A DNA stretch of 64,000 nucleotides from positions 3,459,370-3,523,369 of the forward strand of contig NZ_CP044399.1 of NCBI RefSeq assembly GCF_008931805.1, read 5' to 3'. Position numbers and translations under genes: made by a program. The DNA is from Moritella marina ATCC 15381 (GTDB taxonomy: Bacteria > Pseudomonadota > Gammaproteobacteria > Enterobacterales > Moritellaceae). Of this stretch, positions 10,354 through 21,130 are shown in pieces. Within the stretch, counting starts at the first letter, position 1. Each line of letters opens with the position of its first letter. The notes under the pieces were generated by a model. It made no database searches. It worked only from the letters and a program-made list of their open reading frames with translations, and was not told the origin of the DNA.

Positions 10354-11021
10354 TGTAATTGCTCCAATGCTTTTTGGGCTGCTTCTTGTTCTGCTTTACG
10401 ACGACTAGTACCTTTACCTGTAACAGGTTGCTCTAGGCCTTCAATAACGCAATGAATAGTGAACTCTTGGTTATGAGCTTCACCTTTTACTTCCACTACT
10501 TGATAAAGTGGCAGTGCTTGCTTACGTCCTTGAAGCCATTCTTGTAATTGTGTTTTCGCATCTTTCTGATCGATACCTGGTTTTATCGCATCTAAACGCG
10601 ATGCATACCAAGCTAACACACGTTCACGTGTGTTCTCGATATTACTATCCAAATACATCGCACCAATCAGCGCTTCAACAGTATCTGCTAAGATAGATTC
10701 GCGACGGAAGCCACCGCTTTTCAATTCACCAGGGCCTAAGATTAAACATTCACTTAGTTCAAATTCACGCGCTATTTCAGCTAGCGTTAAGCCTTTCACT
10801 AAGGTCGCTCGCATGCGACTTAAATCACCTTCAGGCACCTCAGGAAATTTGCAAAACAATGCATCTGAGATAATAAAGCCAAGTACTGAATCACCTAGGA
10901 ATTCAAGACGTTCGTTATGCTTAAAATAAGCGCTACGGTGCGTCAGTGCTTGTTGTAATAGGCTAGCATCTTGATACTGATAACCTAATACTCGTTGTAG
11001 TTTTTCTAATAAAATTGTCAT
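10350..11021 (-). CDS. rnc: Ribonuclease III
   Basis: Double-strand-specific endoribonuclease for rRNA and mRNA processing. The catalytic signature [13 protein letters not shown] is at about residues 36-48, the second acidic cluster is [13 protein letters not shown], and a C-terminal double-stranded RNA-binding domain runs from about 150 to the end. Length is 223 residues (E. coli 226). It lies 2 bp after lepB and overlaps era by 4 bp. In E. coli RNase III autoregulates this operon through its leader; I did not identify an equivalent hairpin here. Confidence 0.97.
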   Translation of the reverse strand: MTILLEKLQRVLGYQYQDASLLQQALTHRSAYFKHNERLEFLGDSVLGFIISDALFCKFPEVPEGDLSRMRATLVKGLTLAEIAREFELSECLILGPGELKSGGFRRESILADTVEALIGAMYLDSNIENTRERVLAWYASRLDAIKPGIDQKDAKTQLQEWLQGRKQALPLYQVVEVKGEAHNQEFTIHCVIEGLEQPVTGKGTSRRKAEQEAAQKALEQLQ

Positions 11022-11023
11022 AA

Positions 11024-11938
11024 TTATTTTAATTTGCCAATACGACTAAAGCGTATACCTGTTGGGATCCAACCAGGTAACAAAGAATCTTGGTCACGTT
11101 CAAATTCGAAACTAGTCCAAATGAACACGGCCTTGCCGACTAAATTAGCTTCTGGAACAAACCCCCAAAAACGGCTATCAGCACTATTGTCACGGTTATC
11201 ACCCATCATGAAGTAATTACCGTCCGGTACAACCCACTCATATTGACGGGTTGGCGGATTATCTTGCTGATAAAAATCACGGGCTAAATCAGGGCGACTA
11301 GGGTTAATTAAGATGTTATGTGCAACATCCCCTAGTTGCTCAGTATATTGCTGTAATTCCACCATTTGATCTTTAAATTTGCCTATTTCAACTAAGCTAA
11401 GATCGAGTTTTTCAAACCCTTTACAGTCTGTTCCAGTACATGCTTTTTGAATGAAAACCTGTTTTCCACGATAAGCAATACGATCTCCCGGTAAACCGAT
11501 TACACGTTTAATGTAATCGACTGTTGGCTTTGGTGGATATTTAAATACCGCCACATCACCACGTTCAGGCTTACCTGTTTCGATAAGTGTAGAACGTAAT
11601 ACCGGATCTTTAACGCCATAACTGAATTTCTCTACCAGGATAAAGTCACCAACTAATAGCGTTGGCATCATAGATCCTGATGGGATCTGAAATGGTTCGT
11701 ATAAAAATGAACGTAATACTAATACCGCTGCAATAACAGGAAAAATCGATTTTGCATTTTCAACAATAAACGATTCTTGCCCTAATTTTGCAACAGCTTC
11801 AGGTGGTAGTTCAGCTTGAGTTTGAGCAAACGCGACTTTTTCAGCGCGCGCTTTTTCCCAAATGAGTTTATCTAACGCCCAAATAATACCGCTAACAAAC
11901 GTCACCAGTACCAATATCAATGAAAAATAGGTTGCCAT
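11024..11938 (-). CDS. lepB: Signal peptidase I LepB
   Basis: Inner-membrane serine protease that removes signal peptides from Sec and Tat substrates. There is an N-terminal TM segment (about residues 3-22) and a second hydrophobic segment (about 64-78). The catalytic Ser is about 89 in [16 protein letters not shown] and the general-base Lys about 144 in [12 protein letters not shown]; the [11 protein letters not shown] box follows. Length is 304 residues against 324 in E. coli. It lies 4 bp after lepA and 2 bp before rnc in one operon. Confidence 0.97.
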   Translation of the reverse strand: MATYFSLILVLVTFVSGIIWALDKLIWEKARAEKVAFAQTQAELPPEAVAKLGQESFIVENAKSIFPVIAAVLVLRSFLYEPFQIPSGSMMPTLLVGDFILVEKFSYGVKDPVLRSTLIETGKPERGDVAVFKYPPKPTVDYIKRVIGLPGDRIAYRGKQVFIQKACTGTDCKGFEKLDLSLVEIGKFKDQMVELQQYTEQLGDVAHNILINPSRPDLARDFYQQDNPPTRQYEWVVPDGNYFMMGDNRDNSADSRFWGFVPEANLVGKAVFIWTSFEFERDQDSLLPGWIPTGIRFSRIGKLK

Positions 11939-11942
11939 TAAT

Positions 11943-13739
11943 CTAGTCCTTTCCGATATGCAACACTGCTAAGAAGGCTTCTTGAGGTACCTCAACATTA
12001 CCAACTTGCTTCATGCGTTTCTTACCGTCTTTCTGTTTCTGTAGCAGTTTCTTCTTACGGCTGATATCACCACCATAACATTTCGCGATTACGTTTTTAC
12101 GCATTTGCTTAACAGTACTACGGGCAATAACTTGCGAGCCGATTACAGCTTGAATCGCAATGTTGAACATTTGACGCGGGATCAAATCTTTCATTTTCTC
12201 AACCAATAGACGACCACGGTTAAGTGAATTGTCACGGTGAGTAATCATCGCTAACGCATCAACACGATCGGTATTGATTAGTACATCAACACGTACCATA
12301 TCTGCAGCTGTGAAGCGGATGAAAGAGTAATCTAATGATGCATAACCACGACTGGTTGATTTCAAACGGTCAAAGAAGTCCATTACTACTTCACCCATCG
12401 GGATCTCGTAAGTTAATGCCACTTGCTTACCGTGATAATCCATCTTAGTTTGTACACCACGTTTATCGATACACAAGGTAATTACGTTACCTAAGTATTC
12501 TTGTGGTACTAAAATATTACATTCAGCGATTGGTTCACGAATCTCTTCGATATCATTCAATGCTGGTAATTTAGCTGGGCTATCAACGTATATAACACCA
12601 TCTCTTTTAGTTTCGACTTCATAGACAACCGTTGGTGCAGTGGTGATCAAATCAAGATCGTATTCACGTTCTAAACGCTCTTGAATGATTTCCATGTGTA
12701 GTAAACCTAAGAAACCACAACGGAAACCGAAACCAAGTGCCGAAGAACTTTCTGGTTCGTAGAATAAAGACGCATCATTTAGACTCAATTTACCTAGAGC
12801 ATCACGGAACGCTTCATAATCATCAGAACTAATTGGGAATAAACCCGCATAAACCTGAGGTTTAACTTTACTGAAACCAGGTACTGGTGCATCAGCTGGG
12901 TTACGCGTATTTGTTAGCGTATCACCTACAGGTGCGCCTAAAATATCTTTAATACCGCAAATAACAAAACCTACTTCACCGCAGTGCAGTATGCCAGTAT
13001 CTGTTTGTTTAGGTGTGAAGATACCGACTTTATCAACCAAGTGAGATTCACCCGTCGACATAACAGTCAGTTTATCACCTTTGCGAAGAGCACCATTAGT
13101 AATACGCACTAACGATACAACACCTTGATAGTTATCAAACCATGAATCAATGATCAAAGCTTGTAGCGGTGCGTCTTCAGAACCTTCTGACGGGCATGGA
13201 ATTTCTCTTACAATTGTTTCAAGTACATCTTCGATACCTAAACCAGTTTTTGCAGAGCAACGTGTTGCTTCCATTGCATCAATACCAATAATATCTTCGA
13301 TTTCTTCTGCAACGCGATCAGGATCGGCAGCAGGTAAATCGATTTTATTCAGGATTGGTACAACTTCCAGATCCATTTCCATCGCTGTATAACAGTTTGC
13401 TAGGGTCTGTGCTTCTACGCCTTGACCGGCGTCGACAACAAGTAAAGCACCCTCACAGGCTGCTAATGAGCGAGAAACCTCATAGCTGAAGTCCACGTGT
13501 CCTGGCGTATCAATAAAGTTAAGCTGGTATGTTTCACCATCTTTCGCTTTATAATCCAGCGTTACGCTTTGCGCTTTAATTGTAATGCCACGCTCGCGCT
13601 CAATATCCATTGAGTCAAGAACCTGTGCTGCCATTTCACGGTCAGATAAACCACCGCAATGCGAAATTAAACGATCTGATAAAGTTGATTTACCGTGATC
13701 GATATGGGCAATAATTGAAAAATTACGAATGTGTTTCAT
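11943..13739 (-). CDS. lepA: Elongation factor 4 (LepA)
   Basis: Translational GTPase related to EF-G, implicated in initiation and in ribosome back-translocation under stress. G motifs are [28 protein letters not shown] and [10 protein letters not shown], and the LepA-specific C-terminal domain ends [17 protein letters not shown]. Length is 598 residues (E. coli 599). It is the first gene of the lepA-lepB-rnc-era-recO-pdxJ run and lies 92 bp after rseC, so it could also receive read-through from the sigma-E operon. Confidence 0.98.
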   Translation of the reverse strand: MKHIRNFSIIAHIDHGKSTLSDRLISHCGGLSDREMAAQVLDSMDIERERGITIKAQSVTLDYKAKDGETYQLNFIDTPGHVDFSYEVSRSLAACEGALLVVDAGQGVEAQTLANCYTAMEMDLEVVPILNKIDLPAADPDRVAEEIEDIIGIDAMEATRCSAKTGLGIEDVLETIVREIPCPSEGSEDAPLQALIIDSWFDNYQGVVSLVRITNGALRKGDKLTVMSTGESHLVDKVGIFTPKQTDTGILHCGEVGFVICGIKDILGAPVGDTLTNTRNPADAPVPGFSKVKPQVYAGLFPISSDDYEAFRDALGKLSLNDASLFYEPESSSALGFGFRCGFLGLLHMEIIQERLEREYDLDLITTAPTVVYEVETKRDGVIYVDSPAKLPALNDIEEIREPIAECNILVPQEYLGNVITLCIDKRGVQTKMDYHGKQVALTYEIPMGEVVMDFFDRLKSTSRGYASLDYSFIRFTAADMVRVDVLINTDRVDALAMITHRDNSLNRGRLLVEKMKDLIPRQMFNIAIQAVIGSQVIARSTVKQMRKNVIAKCYGGDISRKKKLLQKQKDGKKRMKQVGNVEVPQEAFLAVLHIGKD

Positions 13740-13831
13740 GAGTTAGATAATATCCAATACTTAGTAGATATGACACTTAATGAGGCGGATTTTAACGGAT
13801 TTAAGGGATGACTGCTATCTTTCAATTACTT

Positions 13832-14311
13832 TTAATCAGCGCGCCATTGTCCTATCACTTCCGATTGAGCCACAACACCTAGCATTTTAGGTTTTAAATC
13901 AAAGCTTTGATCAAATTTAACACTCAACTTTCGAGTGCCAATGAAACCAATATAACCACCAATAAAAGCCGCGAGAATAACCAAGCCTTCACCTTCAAAT
14001 TGGAAAACTTGAGAGAAATACTGGCCCAGACCCAATGACAGTAAAATTGTTGCTAACGGTAACAAGTAAACCAACATGGCGCTGGTGACTAAATTCTTTT
14101 CACGTAAACCAATTTCGATTTTATCACCCGCAACGACATCTGCGGTTTTAGTGACAGTAAAATGGTGGATCCGATGTGGGAATGCTTTTGCTACCGTACC
14201 TGTACCGCAATTATCACTGGCATGACAATGGTTACACGCTGATTGGCTCTCGCACTGTACCGATACTTGATCACCAGTTACACTTTTTACCACTGCTGTT
14301 TCAATTATCAT
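13832..14311 (-). CDS. rseC: SoxR-reducing/sigma-E regulator RseC
   Basis: Inner-membrane protein of the rpoE operon, also known in redox control of SoxR. A cytoplasmic N-terminal cysteine cluster (CNHCHASDNCGTG) precedes two TM segments (about residues 75-95 and 102-122). Length is 159 residues, the same as in E. coli. It is the last gene of rpoE-rseA-rseB-rseC, separated from rseB by about 105 bp with no obvious terminator. Confidence 0.93.
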   Translation of the reverse strand: MIIETAVVKSVTGDQVSVQCESQSACNHCHASDNCGTGTVAKAFPHRIHHFTVTKTADVVAGDKIEIGLREKNLVTSAMLVYLLPLATILLSLGLGQYFSQVFQFEGEGLVILAAFIGGYIGFIGTRKLSVKFDQSFDLKPKMLGVVAQSEVIGQWRAD

Positions 14312-14416
14312 ACTGGCGCATACCTTAGCTTAAAGCAATTGTGACTCACTAAAACGATGATTTGCTATACCGCTAAGTACTGCATCGCTAAACTGAGTCA
14401 CGCTTGTTATTATAAA

Positions 14417-15466
14417 TTAGTCATCAAGATTGCGTACGACAGAGTCGGCAATTTTCTTGGCTGTCGCGCTTGGTACTTCGCCCACGACCACAATCTCAAT
14501 ATCATCGGTGATTTTAGATTGTAAACTAATTTGTCCTGATACACCTAATCCTTGGCTTAAGCTTCCCGCTTTCACATTAGTGTTGATGTAAATAGATATG
14601 TCCACTAAACCATCTGAGAACTGCATATAATCAATTGTTTGACCGATACCAGAAATCTGATGTTTATTACTCACTATCAATTTAAAGCCATCAGGGATCC
14701 AAGCGGTTTTCCACTCTGATTTGGTTGGTTCAGGCATTAATTCTTTTGTTTGCATGGCAGATAACACAGGTGGTAATTTTACTGAGTTCAATTGTTCTAA
14801 CCAAGGCGTAACATCAGGGAACTGATATAAAGAAATAGCCATCACTTGGAATACCACTTCACCACTGTCTTTGATCATATCGATACGCAGCGGTAAATTA
14901 GTGGTTGTATCAACCCAAATTAAATAGCCAAAACGATATTTATCATTCGGGACCACACGTACAACTTGACTGAGACGCCCAGTAACACGGGATTTCCCCC
15001 CCACATAGATAGCTTGATATAAGCTATCGTCAAGTGTGAGTTCTGTCGCCATTAAATTGAATAATAGCCCAGGTATAGCCGTTGAGGATAACGAGTATCC
15101 TGGCTGCTCGGCTTCAAAAAAGCTGGTAATATCACCACGACGTAAATATTCGCGAGGATTGCCGTTTAACGACAATAAATGACCGACAGACACATCATCA
15201 ATCACCCCATGACTGTAACGCATCGGCGTAATTCTGCCGCGCTCAATCTCGACATAAGACAAATCATAATTGAGCTGTTTAAACGCTATTTTCATCTTGT
15301 CTAACAAATCGTCTGCAGACAATTTTGGCGTTACAGCAGAGTTAGCAATAACATTACTATTGACGGTATTATCGACATGACTACTCGCTGGCGTCGTCTC
15401 ACTCCAAGCGATTGGGCTAAAGAGTGAAGACAACAATATCAACACACCAACACTTTTATTGCACAT
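14417..15466 (-). CDS. rseB: Sigma-E regulatory protein RseB
   Basis: Periplasmic partner that binds RseA and shields it from DegS, and is thought to sense lipoprotein or LPS intermediates. The ATG at 15466 gives a clear signal peptide (MCNKSVGVLILLSSLFSPIA then WSE), lies 13 bp after the rseA stop and has a GTGAG ribosome site; the in-frame ATG at 15526 would overlap rseA and mask the signal peptide. The mature protein has the N-terminal MucB/RseB domain and the C-terminal domain from about residue 230. Length is about 349 residues. Confidence 0.93.
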   Translation of the reverse strand: MCNKSVGVLILLSSLFSPIAWSETTPASSHVDNTVNSNVIANSAVTPKLSADDLLDKMKIAFKQLNYDLSYVEIERGRITPMRYSHGVIDDVSVGHLLSLNGNPREYLRRGDITSFFEAEQPGYSLSSTAIPGLLFNLMATELTLDDSLYQAIYVGGKSRVTGRLSQVVRVVPNDKYRFGYLIWVDTTTNLPLRIDMIKDSGEVVFQVMAISLYQFPDVTPWLEQLNSVKLPPVLSAMQTKELMPEPTKSEWKTAWIPDGFKLIVSNKHQISGIGQTIDYMQFSDGLVDISIYINTNVKAGSLSQGLGVSGQISLQSKITDDIEIVVVGEVPSATAKKIADSVVRNLDD

Positions 15467-15479
15467 TACTGGCTCACTA

Positions 15480-16028
15480 TTATTGCTGTATGCGTTTTTG
15501 TAATTGATGATCAAGTACAAAGGCATTGATGCGACGTACTTGTTCTACTTTTTCTTCATCGGTAAACTCAGGCTGCACTTGGCGTGCGTCAGGCGATTCA
15601 ATACTCAAACTCACTGGCGATGCAATACCAGCAAATGGCATCACATTTAGCGCAGGTTCAAGTCCTGTTATCGGCGCGTCAGTATTACTGAATTGCACAC
15701 CCGTGATCACCATTAACGCAACTGATGCTGCAATGGCAAATTGACCACCGGTTTTTAGCCAAGGTTGAATAATTTTTTGATAGAAAGAGCTATCATTGGC
15801 ACTTTCTTTTGGCATAACCAATGTCGGTTCTTCAGCAATAGCCGCAGTGATAGCACGAGTAAGGTCTAAATTAACCGTTGCAGGTGTTTCACCACGCATC
15901 ACATCACCAATCAAGTGGTAATGCTGCCAACTTGACGATAATGCTTCATCCTGACCTAATTCATCAAGTAAGGCTGCATCAATATTTTCATTGTCTACGA
16001 TGGAGGATAAACGTTCTTTTTCTATCAT
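15480..16028 (-). CDS. rseA: Anti-sigma-E factor RseA
   Basis: Single-pass inner-membrane anti-sigma factor that holds sigma-E inactive until DegS and RseP cleave it. The N-terminal cytoplasmic RseA domain is recognisable (ERLSSIVDNENIDAALLDEL then SSWQHYHLIGDVMRGE), with one TM segment at about residues 96-113 and a periplasmic C-terminal part that contacts RseB. Length is 182 residues against 216 in E. coli; the periplasmic part is shorter. It lies about 41 bp after rpoE and 13 bp before rseB. Confidence 0.93.
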   Translation of the reverse strand: MIEKERLSSIVDNENIDAALLDELGQDEALSSSWQHYHLIGDVMRGETPATVNLDLTRAITAAIAEEPTLVMPKESANDSSFYQKIIQPWLKTGGQFAIAASVALMVITGVQFSNTDAPITGLEPALNVMPFAGIASPVSLSIESPDARQVQPEFTDEEKVEQVRRINAFVLDHQLQKRIQQ

Positions 16029-16069
16029 AATTAATACCTAAATTTACTCGTCCGTAATCTGTGTTTAAC

Positions 16070-16648
16070 TTACTGTTGAAGTAAGGGTTTCAATTTCACT
16101 TCAATCGCTTCACGTGCTCTAAAAATACGTGAGCGAACAGTACCCACTGGGCAGCTCATGACAATACTAATATCGTCATAACTCATACCTTCCATTTCAC
16201 GTAATGTTATCGCGGTACGTAATTCATCCGGCAGTGCGTCAATAACTGAAAAGATAACCGCTTTCATTTCTTCTGCTAAAATAACGCGTTCTGGCGTTGA
16301 TGATTCACGCATACCGTCATTGCCATCGTAGAACTCCGCATCTGCAGCATCAATATCATTGGCAGGTGGTCGTCTACTTTGTGCAATTAAATAGTTTTTC
16401 GCGGTGTTACTGGCAATGCGATATAACCAAGTATAAAACGCGCTATCGCCCCTAAAATTAGGCAATGCACGATAGGCTTTAATAAATACTTCCTGAGTCA
16501 CATCGGCAACGTCACCGCTAGCAGATACATAACGTGAAATCAGGTTCGCCACTTTTTGTTGGTATTTAGTCACCAATAAATTAAATGCGGCTTTGTCACC
16601 GCCTTGAACTCGCTCAACTAATTGCAAGTCCGTTTCTTTTGCACTCAT
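16070..16648 (-). CDS. rpoE: RNA polymerase sigma factor RpoE (sigma-E)
   Basis: Group 4 (ECF) sigma factor of the envelope-stress response. Region 2 (YQQKVANLISRYV, DVTQEVFIKAYRALPNF, FYTWLYRIASNTAKN) and region 4 (LREMEGMSYDDISIVM, then GTVRSRIFRAREAI) are intact. Length is 192 residues (E. coli 191). It heads the rseABC operon and has a near-consensus sigma-E promoter about 60 bp upstream, so autoregulation is expected. It is divergent from nadB, as in E. coli. Confidence 0.98.
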   Translation of the reverse strand: MSAKETDLQLVERVQGGDKAAFNLLVTKYQQKVANLISRYVSASGDVADVTQEVFIKAYRALPNFRGDSAFYTWLYRIASNTAKNYLIAQSRRPPANDIDAADAEFYDGNDGMRESSTPERVILAEEMKAVIFSVIDALPDELRTAITLREMEGMSYDDISIVMSCPVGTVRSRIFRAREAIEVKLKPLLQQ

Positions 16649-16705
16649 TAGTAACTCATAACCTCTTATTATTCTGATGACACTAGTATTACTAATGCGT
16701 AATTT

Positions 16706-16732
16706 TCAGACTGCGTGATATAAATAAAGTTC
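16706..16732 (-). promoter_or_regulatory. Sigma-E-type promoter of rpoE-rseABC
   Basis: On the minus strand a GAACTT -35 element (16732-16727) and a TCTGA -10 element (16710-16706) are separated by exactly 16 bp. Both match the sigma-E consensus and spacing. The position, about 60 bp before the rpoE start, is right for an autoregulated promoter. Confidence 0.8.
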
Positions 16733-16906
16733 GTTTTAACAGCAAATAAAATGCGTAAATGGACTAATTAAATCAAAATAAGGCTAAATAAATAAAAATA
16801 CCTTTTTAATGCCCGTGCTTTACAGCTTATAATGCCTTACTTAACATTATCTCTTGAAGTAACTTGGGTATAGAGATAACAGCATACTACAAATCGAGTG
16901 GAAACT

Positions 16907-18511
16907 ATGAGAACAAATGCGGAATACCAAAGCGATGTACTGATTATCGGCAGTGGTGCCGCAGGACTCTCACTGGCACTGAAGCTCGCCGATCACGCTA
17001 AAGTGACGGTATTAAGTAAAAGTGGCCTAACCGAAGGTTCAACGCTTTATGCACAAGGCGGGATCGCTGCAGTATTTGATGAGGCTGACAGTGTTGAAGG
17101 CCATGTCGCCGACACACTGGTTGCTGGCGCAGGTTTATGTGATGAAGATACTGTAAGCTTTACAGCTAGCAGTGCCGCAGCTAGCTTAAACTGGTTAATC
17201 GATAAAGGCGCTCCGTTTGACCAAGTTGCTGACGACAATGGCGAGCAACAATACCACCTAACCAAAGAAGGCGGCCATAGTCACCGCCGTATTCTGCATG
17301 CTGCAGATGCCACAGGTAAAGTAGTACAAACCACCTTAATAGATAATGTCTCGCAACACCCAAACATCACCTTAATGGAACGCTTTAACGCGGTTGACCT
17401 GATTTCAACAAAGCAGCTGAATCAAGCGACCAACCGTATTGTTGGTGCGTATGTATGGAACCGCGAAGCCGAAAAGGTCGAAGTCATTAAAGCCCGCTTC
17501 GTTATCTTAGCGACAGGCGGTGCCAGTAAAGTGTATCAATACACCAGTAACCCCGATGTCTCTAGCGGTGATGGCATTGCCATGGCATGGCGCGCAGGCT
17601 GTCGTGTAGCCAACATGGAATTCAATCAATTCCACCCAACGTGTTTATTCCACCCCGATGCGAAGAACTTCTTATTAACAGAAGCCCTACGTGGTGAAGG
17701 CGCTTATTTACGTCATGCTGACGGTACGCGTTTTATGCCAAGTTTTGATGAGCGCGCCGAATTAGCACCACGTGATATTGTCGCTCGTGCTATCGATTTT
17801 GAAATGAAGCGTCTCGGCAGTGACTGTGTCTATTTAGATATTAGCCACAAACCCGCCGAATTTATTATTAGTCATTTCCCGACAATCTATGAACGTTGTT
17901 TGAAGTTAGGCATCGATATCACCACAGATCCAATCCCAGCGGTACCTGCCGCACATTATACCTGTGGTGGTGTAATGACGGATTTAACAGGTCAAACTGA
18001 TATGCGTGGCTTATACGCGATAGGTGAAGTGGCGTACACAGGTCTGCATGGCGCGAATCGTTTAGCCAGTAATTCATTATTGGAATGCATTGTATTTGCC
18101 CATGCTGCGGCAGACGATGTATTATCAAAATTACATAAAACCCGTAAAGATTACCGTATTCCTGCATGGGATGAGAGTAAAGTAACCAACTCAGATGAAG
18201 AAGTAATTATCCAGCATAACTGGCATGAATTACGCTTATTCATGTGGGATTATGTGGGTATTGTGCGCACCACCAAACGCCTAGAGCGTGCTTTACGCCG
18301 AGTGAACCTACTCCAACAAGAAATTGATGAATACTACAGTAACTTCCGCGTCAGTAACAACTTGTTGGAATTAAGAAACCTAGTAACGGTAGCCGACTTG
18401 ATCATTCGCAGCGCCCTCGAGCGGAAAGAGAGCCGCGGTTTGCATTATACCCTCGACTATCCAGAGCAGTTCGACGAGCCAGAGCCGACGATATTACAAC
18501 CTAAGGTATAA
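16907..18511 (+). CDS. nadB: L-aspartate oxidase NadB
   Basis: FAD enzyme that oxidises L-aspartate to iminoaspartate, the first step of de novo NAD synthesis. The N-terminal dinucleotide site is [19 protein letters not shown]; the succinate-dehydrogenase-like catalytic region includes [21 protein letters not shown] and [10 protein letters not shown], and the FAD-contacting C-terminal part has [21 protein letters not shown] up to 20 residues. I prefer the ATG at 16907 over the GTG at 16898, giving 534 residues (E. coli 540). It is divergent from rpoE as in enterobacteria. Confidence 0.96.
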   Translation: MRTNAEYQSDVLIIGSGAAGLSLALKLADHAKVTVLSKSGLTEGSTLYAQGGIAAVFDEADSVEGHVADTLVAGAGLCDEDTVSFTASSAAASLNWLIDKGAPFDQVADDNGEQQYHLTKEGGHSHRRILHAADATGKVVQTTLIDNVSQHPNITLMERFNAVDLISTKQLNQATNRIVGAYVWNREAEKVEVIKARFVILATGGASKVYQYTSNPDVSSGDGIAMAWRAGCRVANMEFNQFHPTCLFHPDAKNFLLTEALRGEGAYLRHADGTRFMPSFDERAELAPRDIVARAIDFEMKRLGSDCVYLDISHKPAEFIISHFPTIYERCLKLGIDITTDPIPAVPAAHYTCGGVMTDLTGQTDMRGLYAIGEVAYTGLHGANRLASNSLLECIVFAHAAADDVLSKLHKTRKDYRIPAWDESKVTNSDEEVIIQHNWHELRLFMWDYVGIVRTTKRLERALRRVNLLQQEIDEYYSNFRVSNNLLELRNLVTVADLIIRSALERKESRGLHYTLDYPEQFDEPEPTILQPKV

Positions 18512-18540
18512 TTAGTTATTAGTTATTAGTTATTAGTTAA
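18511..18540. repeat. Short heptamer tandem repeat after nadB
   Basis: Four tandem copies of ATTAGTT directly follow the nadB stop codon. It is a simple repeat of the sort made by strand slippage. No function is apparent. Confidence 0.8.
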
Positions 18541-18552
18541 GGTGTCTTTATT

Positions 18553-18578
18553 AAGCAGCTATTTAGCTGCTTTTTCTT
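18553..18578 (+). terminator. nadB intrinsic terminator
   Basis: AAGCAGCT and AGCTGCTT pair around a short ATTT loop, followed by a T-rich run. It lies 40 bp after the nadB stop and also faces the end of the convergent phosphatase gene. Confidence 0.75.
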
Positions 18579-18614
18579 TACCTTCAATAATAACGATCTA
18601 GATAGCTTTGCCTG

Positions 18615-20540
18615 TTAATCATGCTTAGGTGGAGTAAACACGGTTTCAGTCATGTCACTGTGCAATACCGCAATTTTACTCGGAGCACCATTGTCAGCAA
18701 AACTCACCATGCCAATACCACTGTGGTTAACGAGGCGTTTATCTTTGTCGTTATTAGGTTTACAGCCTCTGATCGTCATGCGCTTACGCTTAGTAAAAAA
18801 ATTCAACGGAGAATAATAACCGTATAACCACGCATTGAGCTTATCGAAGCAAGATAACAATTTTTCCGGAAACTGATTCTTCAAACCGCTACAGGTAATT
18901 TGATATATCTGCGGCCCGCCATGACGAAAACGAATGCCGATCTTATACGCAAACGAGTAATGGACATCACCCGATAAAATAACAAACTGCTGCGGGGTTT
19001 TACGGTGCATAAAAATACTCAACAAGGTATTAGCCGTGCCCGGGTGTGCCATCCAATTCTCCGCATCAACCAATAACGACGCGCCGCACATAGTCGCCAT
19101 ACGCTGCACTGTTTCAATGATTTTAACGCCATACATAGGGGCAGGAGAAACAATAATGACTTTATCCTGTCCCACTAGTTCATGCTGAAACTCCATCATG
19201 GCTTCCCAATCCATCAGCCCTGACGGCTTGGCTAAATTAGATTCACTGCGCCAACGTCTTGTACGGGTATCTAATACAACTAATTTTGGCGATGTCGCTA
19301 AGGTATAATGCCATTGCTCATATTTCAGCAAGATAGCAATTAAGTCATCTTGCGTTTGTGTTGAGCGTTGCTCGAAATAATTAGCGAGCGGAACAGCTAA
19401 GTTAGCCAACATCGACTGCGGATTATTACCCAAGCCTTGGAACAAGGTATAGCCGATTAAAGCATTACCGATAATGCGTTTCGAAAATGCATGACCATAA
19501 GCCGCCTCTTCCCACTTCGCGGTTAAATTCCAGTCATCAGTCACATCATGATCGTCAAATATCATATAGGTAGGCAGATGCGCCATCAAGCGACGTACTT
19601 TACTCAAACCCGCTTTAAAAGCCAGTAAGCTATCCCACTCTTTTTGCCAACGCGTCAAATTATCCGCGCTTAAGCCTTCTATATCACGCGGTATCGAGAT
19701 CTGTTGCCATAATTCAGGAGACCAAGACAGCAGATACAATGCCATCACTTCACTAACACTGATCAGATGATTTTCTGCCGAAGATGAGGTAAAGATAGCG
19801 TGGTTCACATACCAATCATGCAAAGCGGTTTTAGCTGAATATTCTGTTTTAGGCAATAGGCCAAGATGACGCTGATACAGCTCACTAGGTTTATAGCTAA
19901 TATCGTCACTGCTATTAATGTTGGCGTCAGTAAATGTCTCATGAGGTAACCCTAGTAACTCAATAACCTGGCCAATTGCATATAACATTGGCCCTGCAAC
20001 ATCATCCACATAAACCTGATCGCCACTCAACATCAACAGTGATGGACGCTCGGAGACTGAATTAAAACCTTCTAAGTGAGTATCTGCGGCAACGAGTGCA
20101 TCATCACTGTGATGATGTGGCTGACGACAAGATCCATGTAAAATTTCGGTAATATTCGGCTTAACAATAAAGTTCGGGGTCTTACACTCACCATAACCAA
20201 GCTCTGCTACTGAACCAAACAGCTCGCCGAGTTCAGAATCATGCACCTGATAATCAATCTTGATATCGGCAGGTAGCAGTGCCTTCGCTGTAACGTTAAT
20301 TAAATACTGATAAGCCTGCGACCCCAGCCTGACCGTATGCACTTCATCATTCGTTAATACACGACAAAAATCCGCACCTTGCAAGGTCAAACTTAACTCT
20401 GATAATGGCTTCGCACTGACAAACCACAAAGTGAAATGTTGTTCATCACAGTGGCGCAGTATAGGACCAGCCATGATGAGCGGTAATAAGTCAGCATTAG
20501 ATGTAGCAATGGGGGTCATAGTGGGAATAGACATTGACAT
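18615..20540 (-). CDS. PhoD-like metallophosphatase family protein
   Basis: A 641-residue protein of the PhoD-like calcineurin-fold phosphatase family. The metal-site motifs are HGSCRQPHHH (about 134), LMLSGDQVYVDD (about 168), FDDHDVTDDWNLT (about 328) and the late LSGDVHYSFAYK (about 545). An N-terminal beta-rich region precedes the catalytic domain. Unlike classical PhoD enzymes it has no Tat or Sec signal peptide, so it is probably cytoplasmic. The substrate is unknown. It stands alone between convergent nadB and the ygfX/sdhE pair, about 160 bp after ygfX. Confidence 0.82.
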   Translation of the reverse strand: MSMSIPTMTPIATSNADLLPLIMAGPILRHCDEQHFTLWFVSAKPLSELSLTLQGADFCRVLTNDEVHTVRLGSQAYQYLINVTAKALLPADIKIDYQVHDSELGELFGSVAELGYGECKTPNFIVKPNITEILHGSCRQPHHHSDDALVAADTHLEGFNSVSERPSLLMLSGDQVYVDDVAGPMLYAIGQVIELLGLPHETFTDANINSSDDISYKPSELYQRHLGLLPKTEYSAKTALHDWYVNHAIFTSSSAENHLISVSEVMALYLLSWSPELWQQISIPRDIEGLSADNLTRWQKEWDSLLAFKAGLSKVRRLMAHLPTYMIFDDHDVTDDWNLTAKWEEAAYGHAFSKRIIGNALIGYTLFQGLGNNPQSMLANLAVPLANYFEQRSTQTQDDLIAILLKYEQWHYTLATSPKLVVLDTRTRRWRSESNLAKPSGLMDWEAMMEFQHELVGQDKVIIVSPAPMYGVKIIETVQRMATMCGASLLVDAENWMAHPGTANTLLSIFMHRKTPQQFVILSGDVHYSFAYKIGIRFRHGGPQIYQITCSGLKNQFPEKLLSCFDKLNAWLYGYYSPLNFFTKRKRMTIRGCKPNNDKDKRLVNHSGIGMVSFADNGAPSKIAVLHSDMTETVFTPPKHD

Positions 20541-20701
20541 TGTTCGCTCTTAATAGAAAGTGAGACTGTTGCAGAAAGTTAATATGATGAAATTTACAGC
20601 GTAGCAATAGAGTGACCAGCAGTTAAAAAATTCTTTACACTTCAAGTTAATTCAAAAGCCAGTTATCGTACCGATATAATAGTTTTGATATAAATATAGC
20701 G

Positions 20702-21130
20702 TCAACGTAACTTTAATATTTTAATGGTACGGATTAAACGCCGATAGTCATTATCGTGAATAGCATCACGCATAATATACAGCGACTGAGGCTGTGCTTT
20801 TTCTTGCTTCACACTGCAATAACTTAAATGAATAAACAAATCAGCGCTACGCGAACCTTGCTCAATAGCAAATAACTCATCGCCAACATCAAACTGAATA
20901 TAACCGCTAGTGAAATAGGTAAAGGTGGGACGACGTAGCCAATGCTGCCAGCACTGAATGCAGCACAAGGCAATAATGACTACGCTATAAACTAATTGCA
21001 ATGAAATAAGGGTAAGCCAGTTTAATAACAAACCGAGTACCACGCTATGTACCATAACACACAGCAGCAACCAGTATTTAGACGGGCGTAACGTGACGCT
21101 ACACTTTAACTCTTGAGACAATTTTATCAA
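20702..21130 (-). CDS. ygfX: YgfX-like membrane protein
   Basis: A 142-residue protein with two adjacent TM segments (about residues 18-34 and 38-56) and a cytoplasmic C-terminal half. It resembles E. coli YgfX (CptA), partner of SdhE, reported to affect cytoskeletal proteins. The reading frame opens at a TTG (21130) inside the end of sdhE, overlapping it by about 32 bp; no ATG is available nearby, so the start is uncertain. Recognition rests mainly on the sdhE overlap and topology. Confidence 0.72.
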   Translation of the reverse strand: MIKLSQELKCSVTLRPSKYWLLLCVMVHSVVLGLLLNWLTLISLQLVYSVVIIALCCIQCWQHWLRRPTFTYFTSGYIQFDVGDELFAIEQGSRSADLFIHLSYCSVKQEKAQPQSLYIMRDAIHDNDYRRLIRTIKILKLR

